Positions 24,802 through 34,152 of a DNA stretch of 64,000 nt are shown one piece after another. The position numbers and the translations under genes were made by a program. The stretch is taken from NCBI GenBank assembly GCA_003963365.1, contig RXJG01000002.1:451722-515721 (forward strand), in the 5' to 3' direction. Every line of letters begins with the position of its first letter. Within the stretch, counting starts at the first letter, position 1. This DNA comes from Sphingobacteriales bacterium. GTDB lineage: Bacteria; Bacteroidota; Bacteroidia; Chitinophagales; Chitinophagaceae. The notes below the pieces were generated by a model, which worked only from the letters and a program-made list of their open reading frames with translations, ran no database searches and was not told the DNA's origin.

Positions 24802-25407
24802 ATGGCACGTTACACTGGTCCCAAGACCAAGATTTCCCGCATTTTTGGTGAGCCCATTTTGGGCAATGGCAAATGGTTAACTAAAAACAGTTTACCTCCA
24901 GGTCAGCATGGTGCAACCCGCAAGCGTAAAACTTTAGGTGAATACGCTTTACAGTTGCGTGAAAAGCAAAAAGCTAAATACACGTATGGTGTATTAGAAA
25001 AGCAATTCCGTAAAACATTTGAAGAAGCAGCCCGTATTACTGGTGTTACCGGTGAAAACCTCATTAAATTATTAGAGGCCCGCCTGGACAACACCGTTTA
25101 CCGCTTAGGTATTGCTCCTTCACGTCCTGCTGCACGCCAATTGGTAAGTCACAAACACATCACAGTAAATGGTGAAGTGGTTAACGTTCCTTCTTTTTCA
25201 TTAAAGGCCGGCGATGTAGTTGGCATTAAAGATAAAGACAAGACCAACACTGCTATCATCAGCGCTTTTAAAGGAAAGAATCCAAAGTTCAGCTGGTTAG
25301 ACTGGAACGAAGGTGAAATGAAAGGTACTTTCATTGCTTATCCTGAAAGAGAAAGTGTTCCTGAGAATATCAAGGAGCAACTGATTGTGGAATTGTACAG
25401 CAAGTAA
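24802..25407 (+). CDS. rpsD: ribosomal protein S4 (uS4)
   Basis: 201 residues. Primary 16S rRNA-binding protein that starts 30S assembly and often represses its own operon. Signatures: MARYTGPKTKISRIFGEPI, an S4 RNA-binding domain (RLDNTVYRLGIAPSRPAARQLVSHKHITVNGEVVNVPSF), and the C-terminal EQLIVELYSK. It lacks the zinc-type N-terminal Cys cluster. The structured leader just before the ATG suggests translational feedback. Confidence 0.98.
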   Translation: MARYTGPKTKISRIFGEPILGNGKWLTKNSLPPGQHGATRKRKTLGEYALQLREKQKAKYTYGVLEKQFRKTFEEAARITGVTGENLIKLLEARLDNTVYRLGIAPSRPAARQLVSHKHITVNGEVVNVPSFSLKAGDVVGIKDKDKTNTAIISAFKGKNPKFSWLDWNEGEMKGTFIAYPERESVPENIKEQLIVELYSK

Positions 25408-25520
25408 TAGCTGCGAGCAACGAGTTGTGAGTGGCGAGTTCTTTTTCTTAGTGGGCAGTATTCAGTGGGCAGTTGGCAATTCAAAATATGAGAGGCAAAC
25501 TGTGAACTGGCAACTGCAGA
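25408..25520. repeat. degenerate repeats in the rpsD-rpoA spacer
   Basis: GCTGCGAGCAACGAGTTGTGAG words occur first, then GTGGGCAGTATTCAGTGGGC direct repeats and a GCAGTTG/CAACTGC inverted pair. The spacer to rpoA is 222 bp in all. No gene is seen in it; the in-frame upstream extension of rpoA in the ORF track has no conserved sequence. Confidence 0.6.
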
Positions 25521-25629
25521 CTTTTAAGCTGAATAAAATTACAGAACGTACAAGTGAGTGACACAACAGGCGATGATAAGAATTGTCAAAGCTTGTAACC
25601 AAACATCAAAAAAACTACAAACGTTTAAT

Positions 25630-26631
25630 ATGGGTATTTTAAATTTTGTAAAACCAGATAAAATTGTTCTTCAAAAAGCAACGGACTTTGAAGCACAATT
25701 CGAATTTCGTCCGTTAGAACCAGGATATGGTGTAACCATTGGTAATGCACTTCGCCGTGTGTTATTAAACTCTTTAGAGGGTTATGCTATTGTTGGTGTA
25801 AAAATTGAAGGGGCCGACCATGAGTTTGCTACTTTAAAAGGGGTAACTGAAGACGTGGTGGAAATCATCCTCAACTTAAAACAAGTTCGTTTTAAGAAGA
25901 AAGTTGACCACGATGTGAACCAGGAAAAATTAATGCTGAGCCTGAAGAACCGCACTGAATTTACTGCGGCTACTATTGGTGAAGCTACTCAAAGCTTTGA
26001 AGTAATGAATCCTGAGCAGTTAATCTGCACCATGGATCCTTCTGCAAAATTAGATATTGAAATCACTATTGCTAAAGGCCGTGGTTATGTTCCTGCTGAA
26101 GATAACAAAGTGAAAGATGCTCCGTTTGGTTATGTCCCAACTGACTCTATTCACACACCAATTAAAAACGTAAAGTATTCTATTGAGAATACCCGTGTGG
26201 AACAACGTACAGATTTTGAAAAACTGATCATGGAAGTTGTTACTGACGGTACGATTCATCCTGAAGAAGCAGTAAAACAAGCTTCCCGCATTTTGATTCA
26301 GCACCTGATGATCATCACTGATGAAAACATCACTTTTGATAATAAAGAAGATAAGAAAGAAGATGTGGTGGATGAGCAAATGCTGCAATTACGCAAAGTG
26401 CTGAAGACTCCATTGGAAGATCTGGATCTTTCTGTTCGTGCCTTTAACTGTTTGAAAGCTGCTAAGATCAACAGCTTAAGTGAACTGGTACAATATGAGC
26501 AGGAAGACCTGATGAAATTCAGAAACTTTGGTCAGAAATCTTTAGCTGAAATTGAGCAGGTGCTGGGTGAAAGAGGTTTGCACTTTGGTATGGACCTGAG
26601 CAAACTGGGTGTTGATAAAGATGAACTGTAA
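25630..26631 (+). CDS. rpoA: RNA polymerase alpha subunit
   Basis: 333 residues from the ATG at 25630. The ORF-track start at 25558 adds 24 residues unlike any RpoA. The N-terminal assembly domain shows FEAQFEFRPLEPGYGVTIGNALRRVLLNSLEGYA. The C-terminal DNA- and activator-binding domain shows LEDLDLSVRAFNCLKAAKINSLSELVQYEQEDLMKFRNFGQKSLAEIEQVL. Length is normal for Bacteroidetes. It sits in the usual place between rpsD and rplQ. Confidence 0.97.
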   Translation: MGILNFVKPDKIVLQKATDFEAQFEFRPLEPGYGVTIGNALRRVLLNSLEGYAIVGVKIEGADHEFATLKGVTEDVVEIILNLKQVRFKKKVDHDVNQEKLMLSLKNRTEFTAATIGEATQSFEVMNPEQLICTMDPSAKLDIEITIAKGRGYVPAEDNKVKDAPFGYVPTDSIHTPIKNVKYSIENTRVEQRTDFEKLIMEVVTDGTIHPEEAVKQASRILIQHLMIITDENITFDNKEDKKEDVVDEQMLQLRKVLKTPLEDLDLSVRAFNCLKAAKINSLSELVQYEQEDLMKFRNFGQKSLAEIEQVLGERGLHFGMDLSKLGVDKDEL

Positions 26632-26719
26632 TACAGTTGTGAGTAGTAAGAAAAGTAGATTGTAATTCCTGACACGGTACAATCGAATTATTTAATAACA
26701 AAGATTAGAAGAAGCGATT

Positions 26720-26756
26720 TATTTTCAAATTATCAAATCTTCCAATCGTCAAATTA
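26720..26756 (+). repeat. 37-nt dispersed repeat, copy 2 (before rplQ)
   Basis: 35 of 37 positions equal the copy before hmgA (14250-14286). It ends 7 nt before the rplQ ATG. A hairpin (GATTGTA / TACAATC, 26658-26684) lies further upstream in the same spacer. Confidence 0.85.
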
Positions 26757-26763
26757 AAATGTC

Positions 26764-27252
26764 ATGCGTCACGGAGACAAAATTAAAAACCTCAGCAGAA
26801 CGGCTTCGCACCGTAAAGCATTGCTGAACAATTTAGCTTCACAGTTAATTACGCACAAGCGTATCGTTACTACTGTGGCAAAAGCTAAAGCATTAAGAGT
26901 GTTCATAGAACCATTAATTACTAAAGCAAAAACAAACAGTACGCATCAGCGTCGTGTAGTATTTAGTTACTTACAGGATAAAGAAGCGGTTACTGAATTG
27001 TTTAGCACAGTGGCCGAAAAAGTAGCCGCTCGTCCCGGTGGTTATACAAGAATCATTAAGCTGCATGCCCGTGTGGGTGATAATGCTGACTTAGCGATGA
27101 TTGAACTGGTAGACTTTAATGAAATATACGGTAAGGGTAAAGGAGAAGCAAAAGCTCCTGCTAAGAAAACCCGTCGTGCCGGTGGTGCTAAGAAGAAAGC
27201 TGCAGAAGCAAAAGCTGATGCACCTGCTGCTGAAGAGAAGTCAGCAGAATAA
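26764..27252 (+). CDS. rplQ: ribosomal protein L17 (bL17)
   Basis: 162 residues. Large-subunit protein near the exit tunnel. The conserved body is [37 protein letters not shown], with [17 protein letters not shown]. The C-terminal tail of about 40 residues is a low-complexity Ala/Lys/Glu extension common in Bacteroidetes L17. Last gene of the cluster; a terminator follows. Confidence 0.97.
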   Translation: MRHGDKIKNLSRTASHRKALLNNLASQLITHKRIVTTVAKAKALRVFIEPLITKAKTNSTHQRRVVFSYLQDKEAVTELFSTVAEKVAARPGGYTRIIKLHARVGDNADLAMIELVDFNEIYGKGKGEAKAPAKKTRRAGGAKKKAAEAKADAPAAEEKSAE

Positions 27253-27278
27253 GTTGAACGAATTGCTTACTATAATGA

Positions 27279-27305
27279 AGTCCCGCCGAGAGGTGGGACT
27301 TTTTG
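27279..27305 (+). terminator. terminator of the infA-rplQ cluster
   Basis: AGTCCCGCC / GGTGGGACT 9-bp stem (one G-U), GAGA tetraloop, five T's. Confidence 0.88.
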
Positions 27306-27361
27306 TTTTAATAACTTTCTATATCTTTAAATTAACTTTAATTCATTGAACCTTTTTAAGT

Positions 27362-27982
27362 ATGAAAAAAAGGCATATAATTTTATTAACCTTCCTTTTT
27401 TTTATCTCGATACATGGCTTTTGTCAAAACAATTTATTAAGCTCATATAAAACTTATTTCGATAAAGACCTCAAAAATTGGACACATACATTTAAAGATT
27501 TTAGACTCTCTGAATTTAAACTAATTGACACACTAAGATTTGAAGACCTTCCGTTCGGGAATACCGATAATTTAAAAGAGTTTTTCAAATTGTATAAACC
27601 TGCTTTGACTTTTTCAAACGACAGCAGCCGTTTTATCGACATATACAGTTATTGGCTTAATCTTGAAAAACACGGAAATAAAATTGTGGCAAATACTGAT
27701 ATTGATCAAGCTGTTTCTCTTTGTGATATTAAAAACAAAAAATGGCTACGAATTTTTTTCTGCGGTTATTCAACAAGAATCGACGAAGTTATTTGGACGA
27801 GCAAAACGACTTTTATTCTGGCAGGATCGGAAATGAGTGAGGGGGATAAATTCAACCCTAAAATTTTAATCGGTGATATAAAAAACAGAATGTTCTTGAT
27901 TTATAAAGATGACTTGTGCATAAGTAATAAAATTGGTTATTCTTCCCCCAAATTAAAGCGATTAAATGTTCATGATGAATAG
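27362..27982 (+). CDS. secreted protein of unknown function
   Basis: 206 residues with a signal peptide (MKKRHIILLTFLFFISIHGFCQ). The mature part is rich in Phe, Lys and Asp, with the segments TRIDEVIWTSKTTFILAGSEMSEG and KILIGDIKNRMFLIYKDD, which suggests a small beta-propeller or lipocalin-like fold; no domain is recognised. No lipobox. It is placed between rplQ and carA, which are often near neighbours in Bacteroidetes, so it may be an insertion. Confidence 0.6.
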   Translation: MKKRHIILLTFLFFISIHGFCQNNLLSSYKTYFDKDLKNWTHTFKDFRLSEFKLIDTLRFEDLPFGNTDNLKEFFKLYKPALTFSNDSSRFIDIYSYWLNLEKHGNKIVANTDIDQAVSLCDIKNKKWLRIFFCGYSTRIDEVIWTSKTTFILAGSEMSEGDKFNPKILIGDIKNRMFLIYKDDLCISNKIGYSSPKLKRLNVHDE

Positions 27983-28030
27983 TAATAAGTCAAAGTAGTA
28001 AACAGAATATTATGTTAGCATTCTAAGTTT

Positions 28031-28459
28031 TTAACTACTATGATCCTTCACAATCACCCACTTATTCTTAACCTTCTGAAACAATAAAGTAAAATATCCT
28101 TCCGCATCACCAATGCTTCTACTTAAATGCCATTTGCCGGTAACAAAAAAGTAGACAGGGGATAAACGTTTTACTTCAAGCAGGTTAAAGTTTAGTTTGC
28201 CCATTGCTGCGGTGTCAGGATATCCTTTTTTATAACTGTTCAAGGTGTTTTGCCAGCCGTAGGTTATTCCATGACTGCCAATAAACATTACCGAATCACT
28301 TTTCCAGTATGTTTGCATGAAGGCTTCCAGGTTTCCTTCGTTCCAGTATTTTACCTGCTCATTCATTACTGTTCTTATGGCTGTTTCTGCAGTTGATTGG
28401 CTGTAAGATAATAGTGGAACGAGGCCGCTAAGGAGGCAGGCCATCAAAATTTTCTTCAT
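28031..28459 (-). CDS. secreted SnoaL/DUF4440-like protein
   Basis: 142 residues: signal peptide (MKKILMACLLSGLVPLLSYSQ) and an NTF2-like fold (IRTVMNEQVKYWNEGNLEAFMQTYWKSDSVMFIGSHGITYGW, then YFFVTGKWHLSR, GYFTLLFQKVKNKWVIVKDHSS) typical of DUF4440. Members of this fold are mostly periplasmic and of unknown activity. It is monocistronic, convergent with the gene at 27362 and divergent from carA. Confidence 0.8.
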   Translation of the reverse strand: MKKILMACLLSGLVPLLSYSQSTAETAIRTVMNEQVKYWNEGNLEAFMQTYWKSDSVMFIGSHGITYGWQNTLNSYKKGYPDTAAMGKLNFNLLEVKRLSPVYFFVTGKWHLSRSIGDAEGYFTLLFQKVKNKWVIVKDHSS

Positions 28460-28603
28460 GCTGTTTTTCTTTCAATTTACAACTATGAGTTGTTATGAGG
28501 ATAACTAATTGACGTTAGTCTTAATTCTCACTAAAAATTTGTGGACAATTGATGGAGGTTCCCATTTGATATTTTCGTTTCTTTGCAAAATCTCTTTTAA
28601 AAA

Positions 28604-29707
28604 ATGTCCACACCTCAACAAACCGCCATACTCGTTCTGGAAGATGGCAATGTTTTTTTCGGTAAAGCTTTTGGAAAAATTGGTACTACTTCCGGTGAAT
28701 TGTGTTTTAATACCGGCATGACTGGTTACCAGGAAGTGTTTACTGATCCCAGCTATTATGGCCAGGTGATCATTATGAACAATGTACACATCGGCAACTA
28801 TGGAACGTATGCCAAAGATGTGGAAAGCAAGAGTGTAAAGATACGTGGATTGATTGGCCGTAACCTTGAAGAAAAATATAGCCGTTATTTCGCTGATAAA
28901 TCATTACAGCAATACCTGGAAGAACAAAATATTGTAGCGATTGAAGATGTAGATACAAGAGCATTGGTGGCACATGTACGTACCAAAGGTGCAATGAACT
29001 GTATCATTTCTTCTGAGATCACTGATGTAGCTCAGCTGAAAGCCGAGTTAGCTAAAGTGCCTTCCATGGATGGATTGGAATTAGCCAGTATTGTCAGCAC
29101 AAAAGAAGCTTATACATTAGGTGATGAAAATTCTCCCATAAGAATCGCTGTGCTTGATTATGGCACTAAAGAACATATCATTCAATGCATGGTTGAGAGA
29201 GGAGCATATGTAAAAGTGTTCCCAGCCAAAACAAGTATTGAAGAACTGAAAGCATTTAATCCCAAAGGATATTTTATCTCTAACGGTCCCGGTGATCCGG
29301 CAGCAATGGATTATGCCATCAAAACAGTGAAAGATGTATTGAAGGAAAACAAACCCACCTTTGGAATTTGTTTGGGGCACCAGTTACTGGCATTGGCCAA
29401 TGGTATTCCCACTTTCAAAATGCATCATGGGCATCGTGGATTAAATCACCCGGTTAAGAATTTACAAACCGGTTTGTGTGAGATCACCACACAGAATCAT
29501 GGTTTTGCTGTGGATAGTGAAGCGGTTCGTAAAGCGGCGAATGTTGAAGTAACGCATCTAAATCTGAATGATCAAAGCATAGAAGGGATTAAATTGAAAG
29601 ATAAACCGGCTTTCTCTGTTCAGTATCATCCTGAGAGCACACCCGGTCCACATGACAGCCGTTATTTGTTTGATGATTTTATAGGAATGATAAACCCCAA
29701 CTCTTAA
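28604..29707 (+). CDS. carA: carbamoyl-phosphate synthase small subunit
   Basis: 367 residues. Glutamine amidotransferase subunit that feeds ammonia to CarB for carbamoyl phosphate (arginine and pyrimidine synthesis). N-terminal CPSase domain: ILVLEDGNVFFGKAFG, ELCFNTGMTGYQEVFTDPSY. C-terminal class I amidotransferase: nucleophile in FGICLGHQLLALANG, and the His/Glu pair in QYHPESTPGPHDSRYLF. carB is not in the window. Confidence 0.97.
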   Translation: MSTPQQTAILVLEDGNVFFGKAFGKIGTTSGELCFNTGMTGYQEVFTDPSYYGQVIIMNNVHIGNYGTYAKDVESKSVKIRGLIGRNLEEKYSRYFADKSLQQYLEEQNIVAIEDVDTRALVAHVRTKGAMNCIISSEITDVAQLKAELAKVPSMDGLELASIVSTKEAYTLGDENSPIRIAVLDYGTKEHIIQCMVERGAYVKVFPAKTSIEELKAFNPKGYFISNGPGDPAAMDYAIKTVKDVLKENKPTFGICLGHQLLALANGIPTFKMHHGHRGLNHPVKNLQTGLCEITTQNHGFAVDSEAVRKAANVEVTHLNLNDQSIEGIKLKDKPAFSVQYHPESTPGPHDSRYLFDDFIGMINPNS

Positions 29708-29776
29708 AGGAGCTTTAACTTTTTCTTTCCAATAAAACTGCCGCTACCGCATTTATATTTGTGTATTCATGACGGG

Positions 29777-30763
29777 ATGAAGCAAACTTTAATAATCATT
29801 TATATTATTTGTTCTTTTGCTTTCACTGCACAGTCACAGCAGGAGAATAAGTATTTCAAAGTAGATGAGTTTGTAAAAAACTATCCGCAAAGAATCAATA
29901 ACCAGCAGGATTTAGATCAGTTTATTGACGCCGTGAATAAGAAGTTCAATTCACCAACCGATAAAGTAAGAGCAGCTTTCTATTGGATATCAGAAAACAT
30001 CAGTTATAATTACAAAGCGGTTAATGATCGTTCTTACAGAACAAAAGATATTACTTCTCTTATTCAATCCGGTGAAGCATTGTGCAGTGGTTATTCTAAT
30101 TTAATGGAATATTTCTGTAAAAAGTTTGGAATAGAATGTGTAACGATTGATGGCACCGGAAGAAGTTTGTATTCAGATGTAGTGTTGAATCCACAGAAGC
30201 TGAGTGCAGATCATAGCTGGAATGCTGTAAAACTGAATGGTGAATGGAGACTGATTGATGCAACATGGGGGAGTGGTTATACGGATTACACATCTGGGCA
30301 ATATCATAAAAGCCGTAATGAAAAATATTTCCTGGCAGATCCGGCTTTTTTTATTTATAAACATCTTCCGTTAAAACCTGAATGGCAATTACTGGATTCA
30401 TCTGTATCAGCTGCACAATTTTGCAACTGGCCATTTATTGATGAGGGATATACAGCGAATAATATTACTAAAGTTTATCCCTTTCAATTATACATTGACC
30501 GTAAGGCTGGTGATACCGTGCAGTTTAAGTTTTATACCAGCAAACAGTTTAGTCACATTGCCCTGGAAAGTTTGGATAACCAGGTAGTGGAAAGAGAAAG
30601 ACTGAATGCAGGGAATGGTTATTACAGTTATACGTTTCGTCCCGGGAAAGTGGGCGAGTACGATTTGAGAGTCTCCTTGTTTTATATAGATGAGAAAGCC
30701 CGTTACAGTTATATTACGTATACGCCGGCACTTATTTACCGGTTACGGGTAAAAGCCAAATAG
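29777..30763 (+). CDS. secreted transglutaminase-like protein
   Basis: 328 residues from the ATG at 29777; upstream codons to the TTG at 29759 do not belong to the signal peptide. After the signal peptide (MKQTLIIIYIICSFAFTAQS) a transglutaminase-like domain shows the Cys in GEALCSGYSNLMEYFCKKFG, the His in DHSWNAVKLNGEWRLI and the Asp in LIDATWGSGY. The C-terminal 110 residues are a beta-sandwich. Such proteins act as periplasmic peptidases or crosslinkers; the substrate is unknown. It is followed closely by aroQ. Confidence 0.85.
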   Translation: MKQTLIIIYIICSFAFTAQSQQENKYFKVDEFVKNYPQRINNQQDLDQFIDAVNKKFNSPTDKVRAAFYWISENISYNYKAVNDRSYRTKDITSLIQSGEALCSGYSNLMEYFCKKFGIECVTIDGTGRSLYSDVVLNPQKLSADHSWNAVKLNGEWRLIDATWGSGYTDYTSGQYHKSRNEKYFLADPAFFIYKHLPLKPEWQLLDSSVSAAQFCNWPFIDEGYTANNITKVYPFQLYIDRKAGDTVQFKFYTSKQFSHIALESLDNQVVERERLNAGNGYYSYTFRPGKVGEYDLRVSLFYIDEKARYSYITYTPALIYRLRVKAK

Positions 30764-30790
30764 AATCTTCTTATTCTGTATATTAGTGCT

Positions 30791-31210
30791 ATGAAAATAG
30801 CAATCATTAATGGTCCTAATTTGAATTTGCTTGGCAAAAGAGAACCGGATGTTTATGGCAACCAATCATTTGAAGAATATTTAAATAAACTGAAAGCTAA
30901 ATTTCCCAATGTAAATTTTACTTACTATCAAAGTAACGTAGAAGGGGAATTAATAAATGAAATTCAAAGAGTGGGTTTTGAGTATGATGGTATTGTGTTG
31001 AATCCCGGTGGCTATACCCATACTTCCGTTGCTATTGGTGATGCTATTGCTGCTATTAAAACTCCGGTGGTGGAAGTACATATTTCTAATGTGAATGCAA
31101 GAGAGGAGTTTCGTAAAATATCCCATGTAAGTGCTAAGGCTGCAGGAAGTATTATTGGGCTGGGGTTAAAAGGATATGAGTTAGCTGTTCAATACCTGCT
31201 GGAAAAATAG
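30791..31210 (+). CDS. aroQ: type II 3-dehydroquinate dehydratase
   Basis: 139 residues. Shikimate pathway step 3: dehydroquinate to dehydroshikimate, a dodecameric flavodoxin-like enzyme. Motifs: GPNLNLLGKREPDVYG (catalytic Arg and Tyr), QSNVEGELINEIQ, LNPGGYTHTSVAIGDAI (catalytic His), VEVHISN, AGSIIGLGLKGYELA. It has a 27-bp gap from the transglutaminase-like gene and is convergent with the sulfatase-like gene. Confidence 0.96.
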   Translation: MKIAIINGPNLNLLGKREPDVYGNQSFEEYLNKLKAKFPNVNFTYYQSNVEGELINEIQRVGFEYDGIVLNPGGYTHTSVAIGDAIAAIKTPVVEVHISNVNAREEFRKISHVSAKAAGSIIGLGLKGYELAVQYLLEK

Positions 31211-31218
31211 ATTATCTC

Positions 31219-32775
31219 TTACGAATTCTTCTGCCGTATTCCATATATCTTTTTCAGGTCAGGTTTAAAGAAAAGCTGAATGGATTTATCCTGTAACAAA
31301 TCATAATTAGTATGGAAGTAATGGTTGAATAAAAGTCTGAAAGTATTAACCGGGCTTACACCATCATAATAGTTTGTATAGTTTTCATCGGGCAAATAAA
31401 CAGCATTCAAATTTTCAAAAGCTTTTTCCTCAAAATTTTCTTCGCCCGGCCATGATTTAAAACCATGATCTCCCTGTAGTATGATTACGGCTTTGTTTTT
31501 ACTGTTAGCTTTAATATAATTCACTAAATCAATTAATATTTTACTGGCATATTTTGCCTGGTCAAGGTACCGGAGTTTGATATCCATATATCCAAAAGAA
31601 CGTGGGTTCCCCATTGAATCATAAATAAACGGGTCATGCGGTAACATAAAGTGGAAGTAAAAGAAATCTTTTTTAGCAGGATCCTGTGCCCGTACTGCGT
31701 CTTTAGCATCGGCCAGAGTTTTTTTAACATAAGGGTCTCTTATGTTAAACGTTTCCACATGGGCTAAAGAATCTCTTTTCCGCTGGTTACGAACAAACGG
31801 GTTGGATAAATTCCAGCCAATATCCCTCATGGTTCTGCCAAACAATGTTTCGTCGGAAATAAAAAGATCAGTCAGTTTGTCAAAATATATTCCATTATAG
31901 GCCGGATGATTCTTCATATCGAAGATGGAATAATTATGAAAAATGTATCCCTGCTTTTCAAAAATATTCACCACCGCATTATTAAATAATGTGTATTGGC
32001 CACGGGCCAGATCTATGGCACCGGCTTCTGTATAACCGGGTGGCAGGTTGAGGTATTGCATTTCCATTGTACAGGGCAATGAAAAAGTAGTGAAAGAATA
32101 GTTGCTGTGTGATTTTTCCGAAACAAAAAAATGGTTATCCCTGAAATAATTAATCAGTGTATCGTTGGAATAATTCCAGTATTGTTTCAGACATCGGCTG
32201 CTGGTAAATTCATCAAACAAAATAAAATACACATCTGGCTGCACACAGGTATCGCAGGGTGTAAAGTTTTTCACCATGGTCAATTCCGGATCACCTAAAT
32301 CGTTTTTTATATCATTTTTATTAACGATATTCTTTGTAAGAAATACTAATTCAATAATTAAATTAACACTGATTGCGATAAAAAGAAAAGTAGTGAGCCG
32401 GTTAAAACTGCGGGATGATTTTTTTAAATAGATCAGTAAAGAAAGCAGCATAATAAAAACCAGCGGCAGCATAAGTCTGTATGAACTCAACCTGCTTAGT
32501 GTATGTGACTCTGCCAAAAAATCTTTTACTGAGCCAAAACCAAAGAAATAACCTAATGCGATAAAAGAAAACAAGCAGCTTTTTACGAGGTCACGATAAT
32601 AAAACTGGGCAAAAAGAAAAACGGAAATAGTTAATGCTGTATAGGCAAAGCTGTGCCGTACCATAATATCACCGGGAATAAGCCCGTAATAGAAATTATT
32701 AACATGCAGCATGAAAAATACGGGGAGCAGTATAAAGTGAAAGTTTTTTATTTTATGGTAAAGGTTTTTCAGCAT
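31219..32775 (-). CDS. membrane sulfatase-like (alkaline phosphatase superfamily) enzyme
   Basis: 518 residues. About five membrane helices in residues 10-165, then an extracytoplasmic catalytic domain. Metal-ligand motifs of the superfamily are visible: PDVYFILFDEFTS at the first Asp, SNYSFTTFSLPC near the expected nucleophile, HFMLPHDPF and VIILQGDHGFKSWPG for the later Asp/His ligands. The layout resembles LtaS and phosphoethanolamine transferases, which modify polyglycerolphosphate, lipid A or glycans. Last gene of a four-gene operon, 3 bp after the NoeA-like gene, so a role in modifying a cell-surface glycan is likely. Confidence 0.8.
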   Translation of the reverse strand: MLKNLYHKIKNFHFILLPVFFMLHVNNFYYGLIPGDIMVRHSFAYTALTISVFLFAQFYYRDLVKSCLFSFIALGYFFGFGSVKDFLAESHTLSRLSSYRLMLPLVFIMLLSLLIYLKKSSRSFNRLTTFLFIAISVNLIIELVFLTKNIVNKNDIKNDLGDPELTMVKNFTPCDTCVQPDVYFILFDEFTSSRCLKQYWNYSNDTLINYFRDNHFFVSEKSHSNYSFTTFSLPCTMEMQYLNLPPGYTEAGAIDLARGQYTLFNNAVVNIFEKQGYIFHNYSIFDMKNHPAYNGIYFDKLTDLFISDETLFGRTMRDIGWNLSNPFVRNQRKRDSLAHVETFNIRDPYVKKTLADAKDAVRAQDPAKKDFFYFHFMLPHDPFIYDSMGNPRSFGYMDIKLRYLDQAKYASKILIDLVNYIKANSKNKAVIILQGDHGFKSWPGEENFEEKAFENLNAVYLPDENYTNYYDGVSPVNTFRLLFNHYFHTNYDLLQDKSIQLFFKPDLKKIYGIRQKNS

Positions 32776-32778
32776 CAG

Positions 32779-34152
32779 TTATTTTCTTTTCATCAGGTAT
32801 AAAATCCTGTTGGTGGTTTGAATGGTTTCTTTATTCAATATTTCAAAATAAACCAAAAAACTATTTTCAAAAGTTGTTTGATCATAATTTTCAAATACAT
32901 CTTTCCGGTGGCTGAGTAATTGCTGTACTTTAGGATCACCCTTTGGTACAAACTCAATCAGCAAATATTTTGTTTTTTGGCTAAACCGTTCAGCCATCAT
33001 GGCAAAGCTGATATTAAAGCTGATGGCCAGGTGATGAACCAGGGCCAATGCCAATATAACATCTGTGTTGATCCTGTCCCAAAAACTGTTTCGTTCAGCA
33101 TTGGCCCAGCCAATAGCCGGACTGGGATTGGCCAAATCGATCACCAGCGGAAAAATATTATTTATTTTTTGTGCTTTGGTATGCAGGTACAACTCATTAA
33201 TACAGGCTGCATCAAAATCAGCAGCGATAATCTTAGTTACTTTTTCTTTTAACAGCAATGAAAATTCACCTTTATTAGCTCCTAAATCTGTAAGTGTGCT
33301 AAATGTAAGAGGCATTAAGAAATTTTTTACCAATTCCTGTTTGTGCATCAAATAGTCATTGCTCAGAATAGTTTCGTCATAATAATTGTTCCAGGTTGTT
33401 TTGGCACCGGATGCTGAAAGTTTTTTTATAAGATGGCGAAGACTTTCAATTATGTTGATTAATTGTGTGGTTGATAAATGTCTTTTGTTTTGCTGCTTAT
33501 CATCAGCTCCTTTCTTTTGCATTTTCGCCTGCAGGTGTATATGCAGGTAAAGATTCAGGTTGAATCTTGTTTTAAAAGGCAGCAGCGATGAAACAATTGG
33601 TAATGGAATTCCATTGGGAAAACTAACCAGTAATTTATTTAACTCATTACCCCGGTAATGCATCAGCAGGAGCGGAGCCAGGAAACATTCGCAAAACTGT
33701 TTATAAGCAACCCATGGTTCACCTTCTTTATGTTTTTCAAATGAAAGTGTGTCAATAAAGATAGCCTTGCTATTTAACCATTGTATATTAAAAGGAGTGG
33801 CATCTTTTAATATCATACCATAATTCAGGGCTTCTTTTTGAATATTGAGTGTAAGCAACGCAGCATCTTTCAGCTGATCAAAACTCCATTCGTATGGATA
33901 ACTTATAAAAGGTAATTGTTCGGGTTGTAAAGTTTTGAACCATTGTGATGCATCACTTTTTATAGTATCAATTTCAGTATGACGGATCAACCTGTTTTTT
34001 GAAATAAGCTTTTCATATAACCCTGAACTCACCAGCAATGAATAATCTTTGCTGCCAGCCTGGTTAACCTGGCGGTAATAAATACCTTCTGCAATAAAAA
34101 TAAATCCTGCAGGATCTTTAAACGAAGAAGGATGCGCAGGTAAATTATTCAT
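32779..34152 (-). CDS. NoeA-like protein: kinase-like domain plus SAM methyltransferase
   Basis: 457 residues, cytoplasmic. The C-terminal half is a class I methyltransferase with motif I LTDLGANKGEFSLLL, acidic residue in IIAADFDAACI, and VILALALVHHLAI. The N-terminal half (about 20-200) resembles NoeA-type proteins: YPYEWSFDQLKDAALLTL, LKDATPFNIQW, FIDTLSF, PWVAYKQFCECFLAPLLL. Here D117-x4-N122-x11-D134 has exactly the spacing of the catalytic loop and metal-binding Asp in aminoglycoside-phosphotransferase-like kinases. The pairing recalls WbdD, which ends O-antigen chains by phosphorylation and methylation. It overlaps the small gene upstream by 8 bp. Confidence 0.75.
   Translation of the reverse strand: MNNLPAHPSSFKDPAGFIFIAEGIYYRQVNQAGSKDYSLLVSSGLYEKLISKNRLIRHTEIDTIKSDASQWFKTLQPEQLPFISYPYEWSFDQLKDAALLTLNIQKEALNYGMILKDATPFNIQWLNSKAIFIDTLSFEKHKEGEPWVAYKQFCECFLAPLLLMHYRGNELNKLLVSFPNGIPLPIVSSLLPFKTRFNLNLYLHIHLQAKMQKKGADDKQQNKRHLSTTQLINIIESLRHLIKKLSASGAKTTWNNYYDETILSNDYLMHKQELVKNFLMPLTFSTLTDLGANKGEFSLLLKEKVTKIIAADFDAACINELYLHTKAQKINNIFPLVIDLANPSPAIGWANAERNSFWDRINTDVILALALVHHLAISFNISFAMMAERFSQKTKYLLIEFVPKGDPKVQQLLSHRKDVFENYDQTTFENSFLVYFEILNKETIQTTNRILYLMKRK

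Noticed and set aside
25558-25629. N-terminal extension of RpoA in the ORF track
   Set aside because: The 24 extra residues match no RpoA; the conserved N-terminus starts at the ATG at 25630.
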